NCBI RefSeq assembly: GCF_018861315.1
Contig: NZ_JAHLDL010000045.1
Coordinates: 1 to 32,217, forward strand
Direction of reading: 5' to 3'
From: Clostridium bowmanii
Lineage (GTDB): Bacteria > Bacillota > Clostridia > Clostridiales > Clostridiaceae
Length of the DNA stretch: 32,217 nucleotides
The translations under genes and the position numbers were made by a program. A model generated the notes under the pieces. It ran no database searches. It was not told where the DNA came from and saw only the letters and a list, made by a program, of their open reading frames with translations. The first letter of the stretch is position 1; every line of letters begins with the position of its first letter. Of this stretch, positions 25,322-32,217 are shown one piece after another.

Positions 25322-26167
25322 TTATTTAACGGCACCGGCCATAACTCCCTTAATAATATATTTCTGTGAAAATAAATAGAAAATAATTATTGGTATAATG
25401 GTAAGAACAAGTCCTGCCATGGCCAAATTCCATTGTATTGTAAACTCCCCGAAAAAATAGAAGGTAGAAAGAGGAATTGTTCGAAGTTTAGGGCTTCTAA
25501 GTACCAACGATGGCAGTAAATAATCATTCCATATCCATATTACATTTAAAATGGCTACCGTAACTGTAATTGGCTTTAAGTTAGGAAATACTATTCTCCA
25601 AAACACCTGAAACTTATTGCATCCATCTATCATTGCTGCTTCTTCTAGTGAACGTGGAAATGCCTTTATAAATCCATGATATAGAAATATAGATAAGCTA
25701 GATCCAAACCCAATGTACATAAAAATTAGTCCATAATAAGTATCTATCATTGAAAAATTAATAGCTTTGATTTCCCATGCACTCATGTACTGCATTAAAG
25801 GAATCATAACAGACTGAAAAGGAACAAGCATCGTTGCTATAAAAGTATATAATATGAAATTTGAAAGCTTTGAATTACTTCTTACTATTGCCCATGCAGA
25901 CATAGAAGTAAGCAATATTATTAAAACAATACTTATTATTGTCACAAGTAATGAATTTGATAGTGCTTTCAAAAATTGCATTTTCTCAATAGCTGATATA
26001 TAATAAGAAAAATCTAATGATTTAGGTAGACCTATGGTGTCTGTAAAAATCTCTGCCCTACCTTTAAACGAATTGACCACCATAATATACATAGGAAATA
26101 AGGTAAAAGCTGCGCTCAGAATTCCTAGTATAATAAACACTTTAGATGCTTTAGATTTTACTTTCAT
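25322..26167 (-). CDS. Carbohydrate ABC transporter permease, MalG type (CUT1)
   Basis: A 281-residue inner-membrane permease with six hydrophobic segments and the inner-loop EAA motif (EEAAMIDGCNKF, 175-186) that contacts the ATPase. It pairs with the MalF-type permease encoded just upstream: stop and start overlap by one base (TAATG), so translation is coupled. GGGAGG sits before the ATG. No ATPase gene is present; CUT1 systems in Firmicutes commonly use a shared MsmK-type ATPase encoded elsewhere. Confidence 0.93.
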   Translation of the reverse strand: MKVKSKASKVFIILGILSAAFTLFPMYIMVVNSFKGRAEIFTDTIGLPKSLDFSYYISAIEKMQFLKALSNSLLVTIISIVLIILLTSMSAWAIVRSNSKLSNFILYTFIATMLVPFQSVMIPLMQYMSAWEIKAINFSMIDTYYGLIFMYIGFGSSLSIFLYHGFIKAFPRSLEEAAMIDGCNKFQVFWRIVFPNLKPITVTVAILNVIWIWNDYLLPSLVLRSPKLRTIPLSTFYFFGEFTIQWNLAMAGLVLTIIPIIIFYLFSQKYIIKGVMAGAVK

Positions 26168-27045
26168 TACATATCAACCTCCCTTTTCTTAGTAGTATAG
26201 ATCTGCAAAACAGTAATGACCATTATGACCAAGAAAAAGATGATGGACTTTGCCTGTGCCTGTGCATACTTGTTATAGCTAAAGGCTGTTGAAAAAATAT
26301 TCATAGTTACTAATTCGGTGCTTCCAAAAGGACCACCATTTGTTAATGAAAGGTTGGTATCATATTGTTTAAAGGAATTGGATAGAGTAATAAATAAGCT
26401 TATTGTAAACGCAGGTGCTATTAGCGGAAGGGTTATTTTTTTGAATTTAGTCCAGCTATTTGCCCCGTCTATACTAGCAGCCTCCATAACATCCTCAGAT
26501 ATACTCTCTATAGAAGCTATATATATTACCATTACATACCCTGCCATTTGCCATACCCCTACAACAACTAGTGCCCAAAAGGCAGCAGTAGGCTCATCTA
26601 GCCAATTGAAAAATATCTTTGAGGTATGCGTAATTTCACCAAATTGCACAAAAAACTTTGTAAATATAAATTTCCATATAAAACCTAGAATAAGTCCACC
26701 AATTAAGTTAGGTAAAAAATATACACCCCTAAAAAAGTTTTTGCCCTTAACCTTTGAAGTTACGAGTAGTGCTAGTGAAAGTCCCACAATATTGACTAGT
26801 ATGATCATAACAAAAGTATACTTTGTTGTAAGCCAAAAGGAGGTTACAAACTTTTTATCTGCAAATACTGCTGCATAATTTTTAAATCCTATAAAAGTTG
26901 ATCCTTTAAAAGCAAAACCATCCCAATTTGTAAATGAGTATATTATTCCCATGACAAAAGGAATAATAACTACATTTATAAATATAAACAGCGAAGGAAT
27001 AACAAACAAAGAAGTAGTTATTTTGCTTTTGAATTTTTTATTCAT
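26167..27045 (-). CDS. Carbohydrate ABC transporter permease, MalF type (CUT1)
   Basis: A 292-residue permease with six hydrophobic segments and an EAA motif (MEAASIDGANSW, about 187-198). I start it at ATG 27045, which follows GGAGAG at 7 bases; the frame extends 5 codons upstream to 27060, but that start has no ribosome site. It sits between the binding-protein gene, from which it is separated by a 19-bp hairpin, and the coupled MalG-type gene. With them it forms an importer for the GH65 substrate. Confidence 0.92.
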   Translation of the reverse strand: MNKKFKSKITTSLFVIPSLFIFINVVIIPFVMGIIYSFTNWDGFAFKGSTFIGFKNYAAVFADKKFVTSFWLTTKYTFVMIILVNIVGLSLALLVTSKVKGKNFFRGVYFLPNLIGGLILGFIWKFIFTKFFVQFGEITHTSKIFFNWLDEPTAAFWALVVVGVWQMAGYVMVIYIASIESISEDVMEAASIDGANSWTKFKKITLPLIAPAFTISLFITLSNSFKQYDTNLSLTNGGPFGSTELVTMNIFSTAFSYNKYAQAQAKSIIFFLVIMVITVLQIYTTKKREVDM

Positions 27046-27075
27046 TATTACACTCTCCATTTTAATATTTTATTT

Positions 27076-27118
27076 TTCTTAGATTAAAAGCCTCTCACGG
27101 AGGCTTTTAATCTAAGAA
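27076..27118. terminator. Perfect 19-bp intercistronic stem-loop
   Basis: Arms 27076-27094 and 27100-27118 are perfectly complementary, with a 5-base loop (TCACG). It sits 6 bases past the stop of the binding-protein gene and before the permeases. On the minus strand an A-rich tract rather than a T-run follows, so it likely protects the upstream mRNA or partly terminates, giving excess binding protein over permeases. Confidence 0.7.
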
Positions 27119-27124
27119 GGTATG

Positions 27125-28399
27125 CTATTTCTTTGCTGCACTAACCCAAACTGCATTTATTTCATCTAGTAATTCATCTGCATTTGTTTTACCTGCATAG
27201 AATTTTTCCATTGCACTTGAACAATCCTTGTCAACACCTGCTGGGAATAGATTGAAAGTCCATGGTATAGTCTTTCCCTTTTCTGAATATGTTGAAATTT
27301 CTTTGGAAAGAACATCTAATTTACTGGTATCAAAACCATTGTATGCTGGAATAACCTTAAACTTATCTGTTACAAATGCTTGCCCTGCAGGCTGCGTGAA
27401 TAACCAGTCTAAGAACTTAATTGCTCCTACTTGTTGCGCTGCTGTAGCTGCATTATTGACATGAAAGAAGTTTGTGTTTCCTACTGATAATGATGTATTG
27501 CCATTGATTGGCATTGGCATCATACCATATTCAAAATCAACTTTGTAATCGTCAATTATTCCTTGCGCCCAGTTTCCTTGATGAATCATTGCGAATTGAC
27601 CTTGTGCAAAACCTGCAACTTGATCATCATAACTGTCTTTTGCAAGATTTGTATATGGCTTTAGCTTTGTTAAATCCTGCGCATATTGTTTAACTTCTTT
27701 AATGTCTTTTAATTTCAATTCTCCCTTTATAACCTTAGGTATAACTTCTTTATAGTTACTCATTGTTGCAAATGGCCAATTAAATGGGTGCATAAACTGA
27801 AAGTATGTTTCTTTCGCAAATGCTATTGGGTTTTTAACTCCTTTAATTAGTGCGAGTTTCTTGCTTGCTTGGACTAAATCATCTGTTGATTTGATGCTAG
27901 CAGGATCTACACCGGCCTCTTTAAACATTTTCTTGTTATATATTAATCCAAATCCTTCGATTGCAAGTGGTAGACCATATAACTTACCATCCTTCATTGC
28001 GTCATCAGCCTGTCCTTTAGCAACTTTTGCTGCTGATTTTGCAGAATCCATTGGGGCCATATATTTGAAAAATTTATCAAACTCACTGCCACTTCCACAA
28101 GTAAAAAGTGTAGGTGCTTTTTCTGGACTTGATGCAAACTGAGACTGCAGAGTCGTTACCAAATTATCTCCTGCTGAACCCAATATTTGAACTTCCACAT
28201 CGCTTTGAGAAGTATTAAATGCCTTTGCTGCCTCTTCAAGTTGAGGTTGAATTTCAACCTTATTTTGAATTACAGTAATTATTGCTTTTTCCTTTTTAGC
28301 AGTCTCAGTTGTTTTTGTATCCCCGACTTTTGAGGCACATCCAGTCATAGTTGATAATGCTAATACAATAGCTAAGATAGTACTCATGGATTTTTTCAT
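27125..28399 (-). CDS. Carbohydrate ABC transporter substrate-binding lipoprotein (CUT1)
   Basis: A 424-residue extracellular binding protein (SBP_bac_1 type). The signal peptide ends in a lipobox-like STMTGC with C21. The mature part has the usual two-lobe features, such as FGLIYNKKMFKEAGVDP near residue 145. It would capture an oligosaccharide and hand it to the MalF/MalG-type permeases. It is the first gene of the locus, divergent from an AraC-type regulator, with AGGGGG before the ATG. The substrate is probably the alpha-disaccharide used by the GH65 phosphorylase. Confidence 0.93.
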   Translation of the reverse strand: MKKSMSTILAIVLALSTMTGCASKVGDTKTTETAKKEKAIITVIQNKVEIQPQLEEAAKAFNTSQSDVEVQILGSAGDNLVTTLQSQFASSPEKAPTLFTCGSGSEFDKFFKYMAPMDSAKSAAKVAKGQADDAMKDGKLYGLPLAIEGFGLIYNKKMFKEAGVDPASIKSTDDLVQASKKLALIKGVKNPIAFAKETYFQFMHPFNWPFATMSNYKEVIPKVIKGELKLKDIKEVKQYAQDLTKLKPYTNLAKDSYDDQVAGFAQGQFAMIHQGNWAQGIIDDYKVDFEYGMMPMPINGNTSLSVGNTNFFHVNNAATAAQQVGAIKFLDWLFTQPAGQAFVTDKFKVIPAYNGFDTSKLDVLSKEISTYSEKGKTIPWTFNLFPAGVDKDCSSAMEKFYAGKTNADELLDEINAVWVSAAKK

Positions 28400-28469
28400 G
28401 CTAATTCCCCCTATTTTTTATTTTCTTTATGAACTTGAAATTATGATGAATACCTTTACAATAAAATTT

Positions 28470-28535
28470 TTGTATAACCTGAATATTTAAAGTATATTGA
28501 CATTATATCCAAAAAATCGTATGATTTTTATACAA
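28470..28535. promoter_or_regulatory. Divergent control region with paired dyads
   Basis: TATAAT lies on the minus strand at 28507-28502 with no good -35, which suggests an activated promoter for the binding-protein gene. Just upstream of it AAAAATC (28512-28518) and GATTTTT (28523-28529) form a dyad with a 4-base centre. TTGTATAA (28470-28477) and TTATACAA (28528-28535) form a second inverted pair about 58 bp apart. The divergent AraC-type regulator is the likely binder. This is inference. Confidence 0.45.
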
Positions 28536-28587
28536 TGTTAATATATTTTGCACTTTATTGTGGTTAATTTTTGAGAGGTGATATTTT

Positions 28588-29331
28588 TTGGAAGACATTT
28601 ATAAGAAACTTGAATCTACAATGGCTAGAAATAGATACACTTCTTATATCCATCCACCCTACGCCCTTGAGTGTAAGCTGGTACAAGCTATTAAGCAGAT
28701 GGATTATGATAAAAGTATCAAGGCCTTGAACCAGATCAATTCCCTAGAACGAGCCGAGCTGTCTAAAAGACCTCTTAGTTCTCTTAAATATTCACTTATT
28801 GCCTCATGTACATTTTTTACACGGGCTATAATTGAAGCAGGCCTTGATACTGAGACTTCCTTTATGTTAAGTGATTATTATATTAACCTTATTGACGAAA
28901 CTGCTACTATCTCCGAAGTTCAAGCTTTAGAATACAAAATGTTAAATGATTTTATTATGGTTTTAAAAAAATACAAGGAAAATATTTATAATCCACTTAT
29001 TAACCGAGTAATCACCTATATAAATAAAAATATAGAAAACAATTTATCCCTAGCAGAAATCTCTTCTTTTGTAAACGTGCATCCCAATTACCTGTGTGCT
29101 GCTTTTAAAAAGGAAGTAAGCAAAACCTTATCTGAATATATTAATGATCAGCGAATTATTGCTATTAAGTTGTACATGAATCACGCAAATTCAAGCATAA
29201 GTGAAATAAGCTATGCTTTTAATTTCAGTCATGTAACTTACTTTTGTCGTTTTTTCAAAAAGCAAACCGGTATAACACCAAGCGAATATAAAAAGCAGTG
29301 CTCAAGTACAAATTCCTTAGTGGAGGATTAA
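28588..29331 (+). CDS. AraC family transcriptional regulator
   Basis: A 247-residue regulator with a C-terminal AraC double helix-turn-helix (about 135-236) ending in GITPSEYKK. The N-terminal 130 residues are helical and unassigned, unlike the classic cupin sensor of AraC. It starts at a TTG (28588) with GAGAGGTG at 7-base spacing; no ATG fits better. It is divergent from the CUT1/GH65 genes, sharing a 188-bp control region, so it likely activates them in response to the sugar. Confidence 0.92.
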   Translation: MEDIYKKLESTMARNRYTSYIHPPYALECKLVQAIKQMDYDKSIKALNQINSLERAELSKRPLSSLKYSLIASCTFFTRAIIEAGLDTETSFMLSDYYINLIDETATISEVQALEYKMLNDFIMVLKKYKENIYNPLINRVITYINKNIENNLSLAEISSFVNVHPNYLCAAFKKEVSKTLSEYINDQRIIAIKLYMNHANSSISEISYAFNFSHVTYFCRFFKKQTGITPSEYKKQCSSTNSLVED

Positions 29332-29349
29332 TAAATTTTCTACTTTAAA

Positions 29350-29393
29350 ATCAATAATGCCACCCTTAAATTACTAAGGATGGTATTATTGAT
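29350..29393 (+). terminator. Terminator after the AraC-type gene
   Basis: A long stem of about 19 pairs with mismatches, ATCAATAATGCCACCCTTA (29350-29368) and TAAGGATGGTATTATTGAT (29375-29393), loop of 6. It starts 19 bases past the stop. No strong T-run follows. Confidence 0.65.
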
Positions 29394-29527
29394 ATCCTCC
29401 ACTTCTAAATGTGGATCATTTATAAAGGTATTTACCTATTATTATCAATAATAGCAAAATATACAAGCTTACCTATTGAATTCGGAGCTTTTCCAGTATG
29501 AGAAAACTCTTTAACAAAGTAAAAGAC

Positions 29528-29564
29528 AAAACTCCTGAGCTCTAAAAATTCACTCAAGAGTTTT
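29528..29564 (-). terminator. Terminator overlapping the end of the beta-propeller gene
   Basis: AAAACTCCTGAG (29528-29539) and CTCAAGAGTTTT (29553-29564) form a 12-bp stem with one G-U pair in minus-strand RNA. The stem includes the last codons, and the stop codon falls in the loop. GTCTTTTAC follows on the minus strand. Confidence 0.6.
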
Positions 29565-30842
29565 ATCTAATTTAATATCTTTTGTTACACACTCTTCTTT
29601 ATTTTCTTTTATTCTAAATAGAGAAATCACATTATCACCAGTTCTTCTACCGAATATAATACTGGCTCCTTTTGAAATATATTCAGGAGCAAAATCAAAA
29701 TTATCACCCTTAGTTATTTTTTCTACCTTTCTACTTTTTAAATCTACAATATATATATTGTGTGGTTCCTTTGCCCACTGCTGAGCATCATTATTTGCAT
29801 TAGATGCTGAATATATAATTTTATCTCCTTTTGGTGAGAAAGATGGTGTCATTGTAACCACCCCCTTAGCATTTGTGTTATACGGGCCATTAGTAGTAGA
29901 TATCATACTTTCTGGTAAAATAGGAGCAAATGTTCCCTTTATTACATCTACTGTTCCTATTGTCTTATTGACATTCATATACCTTACTCCACCATTATTA
30001 AGTACAGGCCTCTTTCCATCTAAGGGATTTATAGCTAAGTTATCTTTATATGCTAAAGCAAAAACCTGTTTATCGTCGCAAAGTATAAACTTATTAGTTT
30101 TTACCTCATATACACCAAAAGGAACTCCATCAGCATTTAATGATCCTGATTGAGCTTTGCGCCATATATAAACATAAGCTCCATCCTTTGAAATTCCAGC
30201 AACTTTAGGTATTAAGCTGCTATTGGGAATATCATCACTCCAAGGTTTAGCTTTGATTATTAGATCTTCCACTCCAGAATTCATATCATATTTTATAAGA
30301 CCCTTTGGCTTAATATAATTATCACCATCCTTTATAAAATATCTATATACTCCTGCATATATAATCCCATTATTATCACTTGCCATATCTTCATAACGTT
30401 CTCCATTTTTAATATAAATAGAAGATTTTTTAGTTATTAAATTAAACCCATTAAGCCCTCCGTTTTCTGCTCCGTATGCTAGCTCAGTGTTTTTTACCCA
30501 GACGTAACTTATTACCTTGCCAACAACTTTTATAGTTTTTTTGTTTCCCTCTATTAAGTCAATTTCAGATATATAAAGACTTCCATCCTTTGTATAAGCA
30601 ACATTTACTCCATCTGGTGAAATACTTGGATTTTTGAATACTCCACCCTTGTCTACTAATACCTCCTTATCTAATTTTAATAAATTGACTGTCCATAAAC
30701 TATTCTCCTTAACCATTACTGCAAAATCATTGGGATTTTTACTTTCTTTCGTTTTAGCAAGGGCACTGCCTACAAATGTTCCTGTGATTGTTATAACTAA
30801 TATTGTTGTTAGCGCTATTAATTTTTTAAAATTTTTAATCAT
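29550..30842 (-). CDS. Secreted TolB-like beta-propeller protein
   Basis: A 430-residue exported protein. The signal peptide has a likely cleavage after ALA at residue 29. The rest shows repeated WD40-like/PD40 blades: SPDGVNVAYTKDGSLYISEI near 74, SFSPKGDKIIYSAS near 333 and a last blade near 385. Such propellers act as binding scaffolds; the ligand is unknown, and there is no peptidase domain as in DPP4-type proteins. In Clostridia similar proteins occur at the cell surface. AAGGAGAG precedes the ATG. It stands alone with its own terminator. Confidence 0.82.
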   Translation of the reverse strand: MIKNFKKLIALTTILVITITGTFVGSALAKTKESKNPNDFAVMVKENSLWTVNLLKLDKEVLVDKGGVFKNPSISPDGVNVAYTKDGSLYISEIDLIEGNKKTIKVVGKVISYVWVKNTELAYGAENGGLNGFNLITKKSSIYIKNGERYEDMASDNNGIIYAGVYRYFIKDGDNYIKPKGLIKYDMNSGVEDLIIKAKPWSDDIPNSSLIPKVAGISKDGAYVYIWRKAQSGSLNADGVPFGVYEVKTNKFILCDDKQVFALAYKDNLAINPLDGKRPVLNNGGVRYMNVNKTIGTVDVIKGTFAPILPESMISTTNGPYNTNAKGVVTMTPSFSPKGDKIIYSASNANNDAQQWAKEPHNIYIVDLKSRKVEKITKGDNFDFAPEYISKGASIIFGRRTGDNVISLFRIKENKEECVTKDIKLDKTLE

Positions 30843-30994
30843 ATTACTCTCTCCTTTAGTTTCTCTTTAATACTTGCTAGCATAACAAAAAATCTTCCTT
30901 AAACATAATCTCAATATTAATTAGTATTTCCTTTGTTCTACGTTTTTAATATTTCTTTTTCTTATATTTTAACTTGTTATAGTAATATTTTGAG

Positions 30995-31028
30995 AAGTGA
31001 GAATGCTAGTCATAAAGTATTCTCGCTT
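30995..31028. other. Hairpin upstream of the small Cys protein gene
   Basis: AAGTGAGAAT (30995-31004) and ATTCTCGCTT (31019-31028) form a 10-bp stem with one wobble and a 14-base loop, in the divergent gap between two genes. It may be an operator dyad. Confidence 0.4.
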
Positions 31029-31044
31029 AAAATGCTTTACTAAC

Positions 31045-31072
31045 ACAATTTTAATTTGAGGAACATATTATA
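31045..31072 (+). promoter_or_regulatory. Sigma-K-like promoter match
   Basis: AC at 31045-31046, 17 bases, then CATATTATA (31064-31072) fits the sigma-K pattern AC-N16/17-CATANNNTA. The short motif can arise by chance, and the start site would fall very near the ribosome site, so this is weak. Confidence 0.25.
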
Positions 31073-31089
31073 ATGCAGGGAGTGATATT

Positions 31090-31635
31090 ATGTCTAAGTA
31101 TGAAAAAAAACCTGATATTTCACATTGCCATGAAAATTTGTGTGATAATTGTGATTGCACATCGCAAATTAGAAATGTATTAGAGAAAATTTCCATAGCA
31201 GCTGAAGCTATGAATCGTCCAGTAAGCCTTCAAATAAATACTACAAATGGAGGAATAACTACCAGTTCCATAAGTAATCTATCACAAGTAGGTAATGGTA
31301 TCGTAAGGTTAAATAATGGATACATTGTATCTTTGTACAGTATTACATGGATAAGAGTACTTGGCAATACTGCTTTTGAATCACTTGGAGGCATTACTCC
31401 ACTGCCCTTACCTGATCCCGTACAAACAAACTGTGAACAAGTTTGCGAAAAAGAAATTAGAGATAGTCTATTGATTGGAACTACTTATAATTTTATGGTG
31501 GGCGGTACTACAACTGGAAACAGCCGTCTTAATGTCAAAGCTGTTGGTATAATATTTGCTGGTGTCTCAGCCACTAGTACAGACACTGCAATTACAACTT
31601 GTAAAATAGAAATAGTAAATCCTCCAATTGCATAA
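31090..31635 (+). CDS. Hypothetical protein with Cys-rich N-terminus, possibly spore-surface
   Basis: A 181-residue protein that I do not recognise with certainty. C13, C18, C21 and C23 (CHENLCDNCDC) form a possible metal site or cross-linking cluster, with two more cysteines at 115 and 119. The remainder is rich in Thr, Ser, Gly and Val and looks all-beta, ending hydrophobic. No signal peptide. Clostridial spore coat and exosporium proteins can look like this, and a sigma-K-like promoter match lies upstream, but both are weak. GGGAGTGAT precedes the ATG. Confidence 0.7.
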   Translation: MSKYEKKPDISHCHENLCDNCDCTSQIRNVLEKISIAAEAMNRPVSLQINTTNGGITTSSISNLSQVGNGIVRLNNGYIVSLYSITWIRVLGNTAFESLGGITPLPLPDPVQTNCEQVCEKEIRDSLLIGTTYNFMVGGTTTGNSRLNVKAVGIIFAGVSATSTDTAITTCKIEIVNPPIA

Positions 31636-31717
31636 TTTTAATTGAAAATTAACTTTGAATATAAGAAACCTATTTTGGGTCTATTTTGTAACTGCGTGAA
31701 TTTATATGTAAATACTG

Positions 31718-31746
31718 TTGACATTTATACAGTTCTATTATATAAT
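31718..31746 (+). promoter_or_regulatory. Perfect consensus sigma-A promoter of tRNA-Pro
   Basis: TTGACA (31718-31723), a 17-base spacer, TATAAT (31741-31746). The start site would be about 6 bases before the tRNA. An exact consensus at ideal spacing fits a highly expressed stable RNA. Confidence 0.85.
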
Positions 31747-31758
31747 AATAATTGTCGC

Positions 31759-31834
31759 CGGGGTGTAGCGCAGCTGGGAGCGCGCGTGGTTTGGGACCAT
31801 GAGGTCGCAGGTTCAATCCCTGTCACCCCGACCA
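31759..31834 (+). tRNA. tRNA-Pro (anticodon UGG)
   Basis: 76 bases including an encoded CCA. Acceptor stem CGGGGTG/CACCCCG; anticodon loop TTTGGGA gives UGG, reading CCN proline codons; T-loop GTTCAATCC. A T-rich terminator follows. Confidence 0.96.
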
Positions 31835-31839
31835 AGTAA

Positions 31840-31867
31840 AGAGTTGTCAATAGGCAACTCTTTTTTT
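31840..31867 (+). terminator. Terminator of tRNA-Pro
   Basis: AGAGTTG (31840-31846) pairs with CAACTCT (31855-31861), followed by a run of seven T, five bases past the CCA. Confidence 0.9.
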
Positions 31868-31968
31868 ATTATAAATTTTTCATACCACTGAAGCAGTTCT
31901 ACAAGGTATACGAAGTTTACTTAAATCAAACAACATTTGAAGATACATATTGAATACATTATCTAAGG

Positions 31969-31985
31969 TGGTGTCAGTGACACCA
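31969..31985. promoter_or_regulatory. Perfect 17-bp dyad, unknown binder
   Basis: TGGTGTCAGTGACACCA has perfect 8-bp arms around one base. A one-base loop cannot fold as a hairpin, so a DNA-binding protein site is more likely. It stands in the 220-bp gap between the tRNA and rRNA terminators, with no adjacent gene to regulate. Confidence 0.45.
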
Positions 31986-32091
31986 TTACATAGGTTGTTA
32001 ATGGACAAGGTTATTCATATCACCTGCCCTCCCAGATTATTATTAATAACTCTCATTTATATAAACTAACTTGATTATTTTTACGCAAAGT

Positions 32092-32117
32092 AAAAACCAC
32101 TAAGTTAAACTTAGTGG
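32092..32117 (-). terminator. rRNA operon terminator
   Basis: CCACTAAGTT (32097-32106) and AACTTAGTGG (32108-32117) form a 10-bp stem, followed on the minus strand by TTTTT (32096-32092). It lies 10 bases past the 5S gene. Confidence 0.88.
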
Positions 32118-32126
32118 CCTTTTGTT

Positions 32127-32217
32127 ACCTAGCGATGACCTACTCTCCCACAAAGTTACCCCTGCAGTACCATTAGCGCATTGAAGCTTAACCTACCTGT
32201 TCGGTATGGGAAGGGGT
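32127..32217 (-). rRNA. rrf: 5S ribosomal RNA, 3' part
   Basis: The minus strand shows the conserved 5S segments CCCATACCGAACAG and GGGAGAGTAGGTCATCGC. About 91 of roughly 117 bases are inside the window and the 5' part is cut off. The rRNA operon is therefore transcribed leftwards into this window and converges on tRNA-Pro. Confidence 0.96.

Noticed and set aside
26318-26878. 186-codon + strand frame inside the MalF-type gene
   Set aside because: Antisense to a clear permease; length follows from codon bias of the real gene.
31642-31839. 65-codon + strand frame over tRNA-Pro
   Set aside because: It runs through the promoter and the whole tRNA gene and has no ribosome site.

Overview
The base composition is very AT-rich. 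The gene content is a galactose Mgl importer, YesM/YesN-type two-component pairs, a GGGtGRT protein, a PPDK/PEP-synthase regulator of the PpsR type, a GH65 phosphorylase and a 5S rRNA typical of Firmicutes. Together these point to a Clostridium-like (Clostridiaceae) chromosome. Nearly all genes lie on the minus strand. The species cannot be fixed from the sequence alone.

Layout, left to right. (1) 64-1901: a small unknown protein and a membrane-anchored NERD nuclease-domain protein. (2) 1902-3337: 1.4 kb without genes. It holds a ~1.15 kb segment flanked by inverted arrays of a 15-bp repeat (three copies per end, wide spacing left, tight spacing right), strong strand asymmetry and several hairpins. 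I read it as a decayed or non-autonomous mobile element with ends resembling Tn7/TnsB- or IS21-type ends. (3) 3338-5168: a two-gene operon of an IscU/NifU-like scaffold and a GGGtGRT protein, with a dyad near its start site. (4) 5209-14684: a galactose uptake and sensing block. Response regulator, histidine kinase and two substrate-binding proteins that look membrane-anchored form one operon. mglB-mglA-mglC follows from its own promoter, which shows a tandem activator-type repeat, an extended -10 and a CcpA cre site. (5) 14772-17550: an acidic membrane protein and a divergent GH20 hexosaminidase. (6) 17578-20297: an osmoprotectant-type ABC transporter with permease and binding protein fused. 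(7) 20584-22717: a PpsR-type regulator and a methyltransferase. (8) 22903-29393: a disaccharide locus with GH65 phosphorylase, CUT1 transporter and a divergent AraC-type regulator. (9) 29528-31635: a secreted beta-propeller protein and a small Cys-containing protein that may be sporulation-linked. (10) 31718-32217: tRNA-Pro with a consensus promoter, converging on the 3' end of an rRNA operon (partial 5S).

How it works together (inference): the two anchored binding proteins would sense sugar outside and signal through the YesM-type kinase to the YesN-type regulator, which would activate mglB-mglA-mglC through the 21-bp-period repeat, while CcpA represses when glucose is present. The GH65 locus is a second, separately controlled sugar system: import of an oligosaccharide, then phosphorolysis in the cytoplasm. 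The transporter ATPase for that locus is not in the window and is probably a shared one elsewhere.
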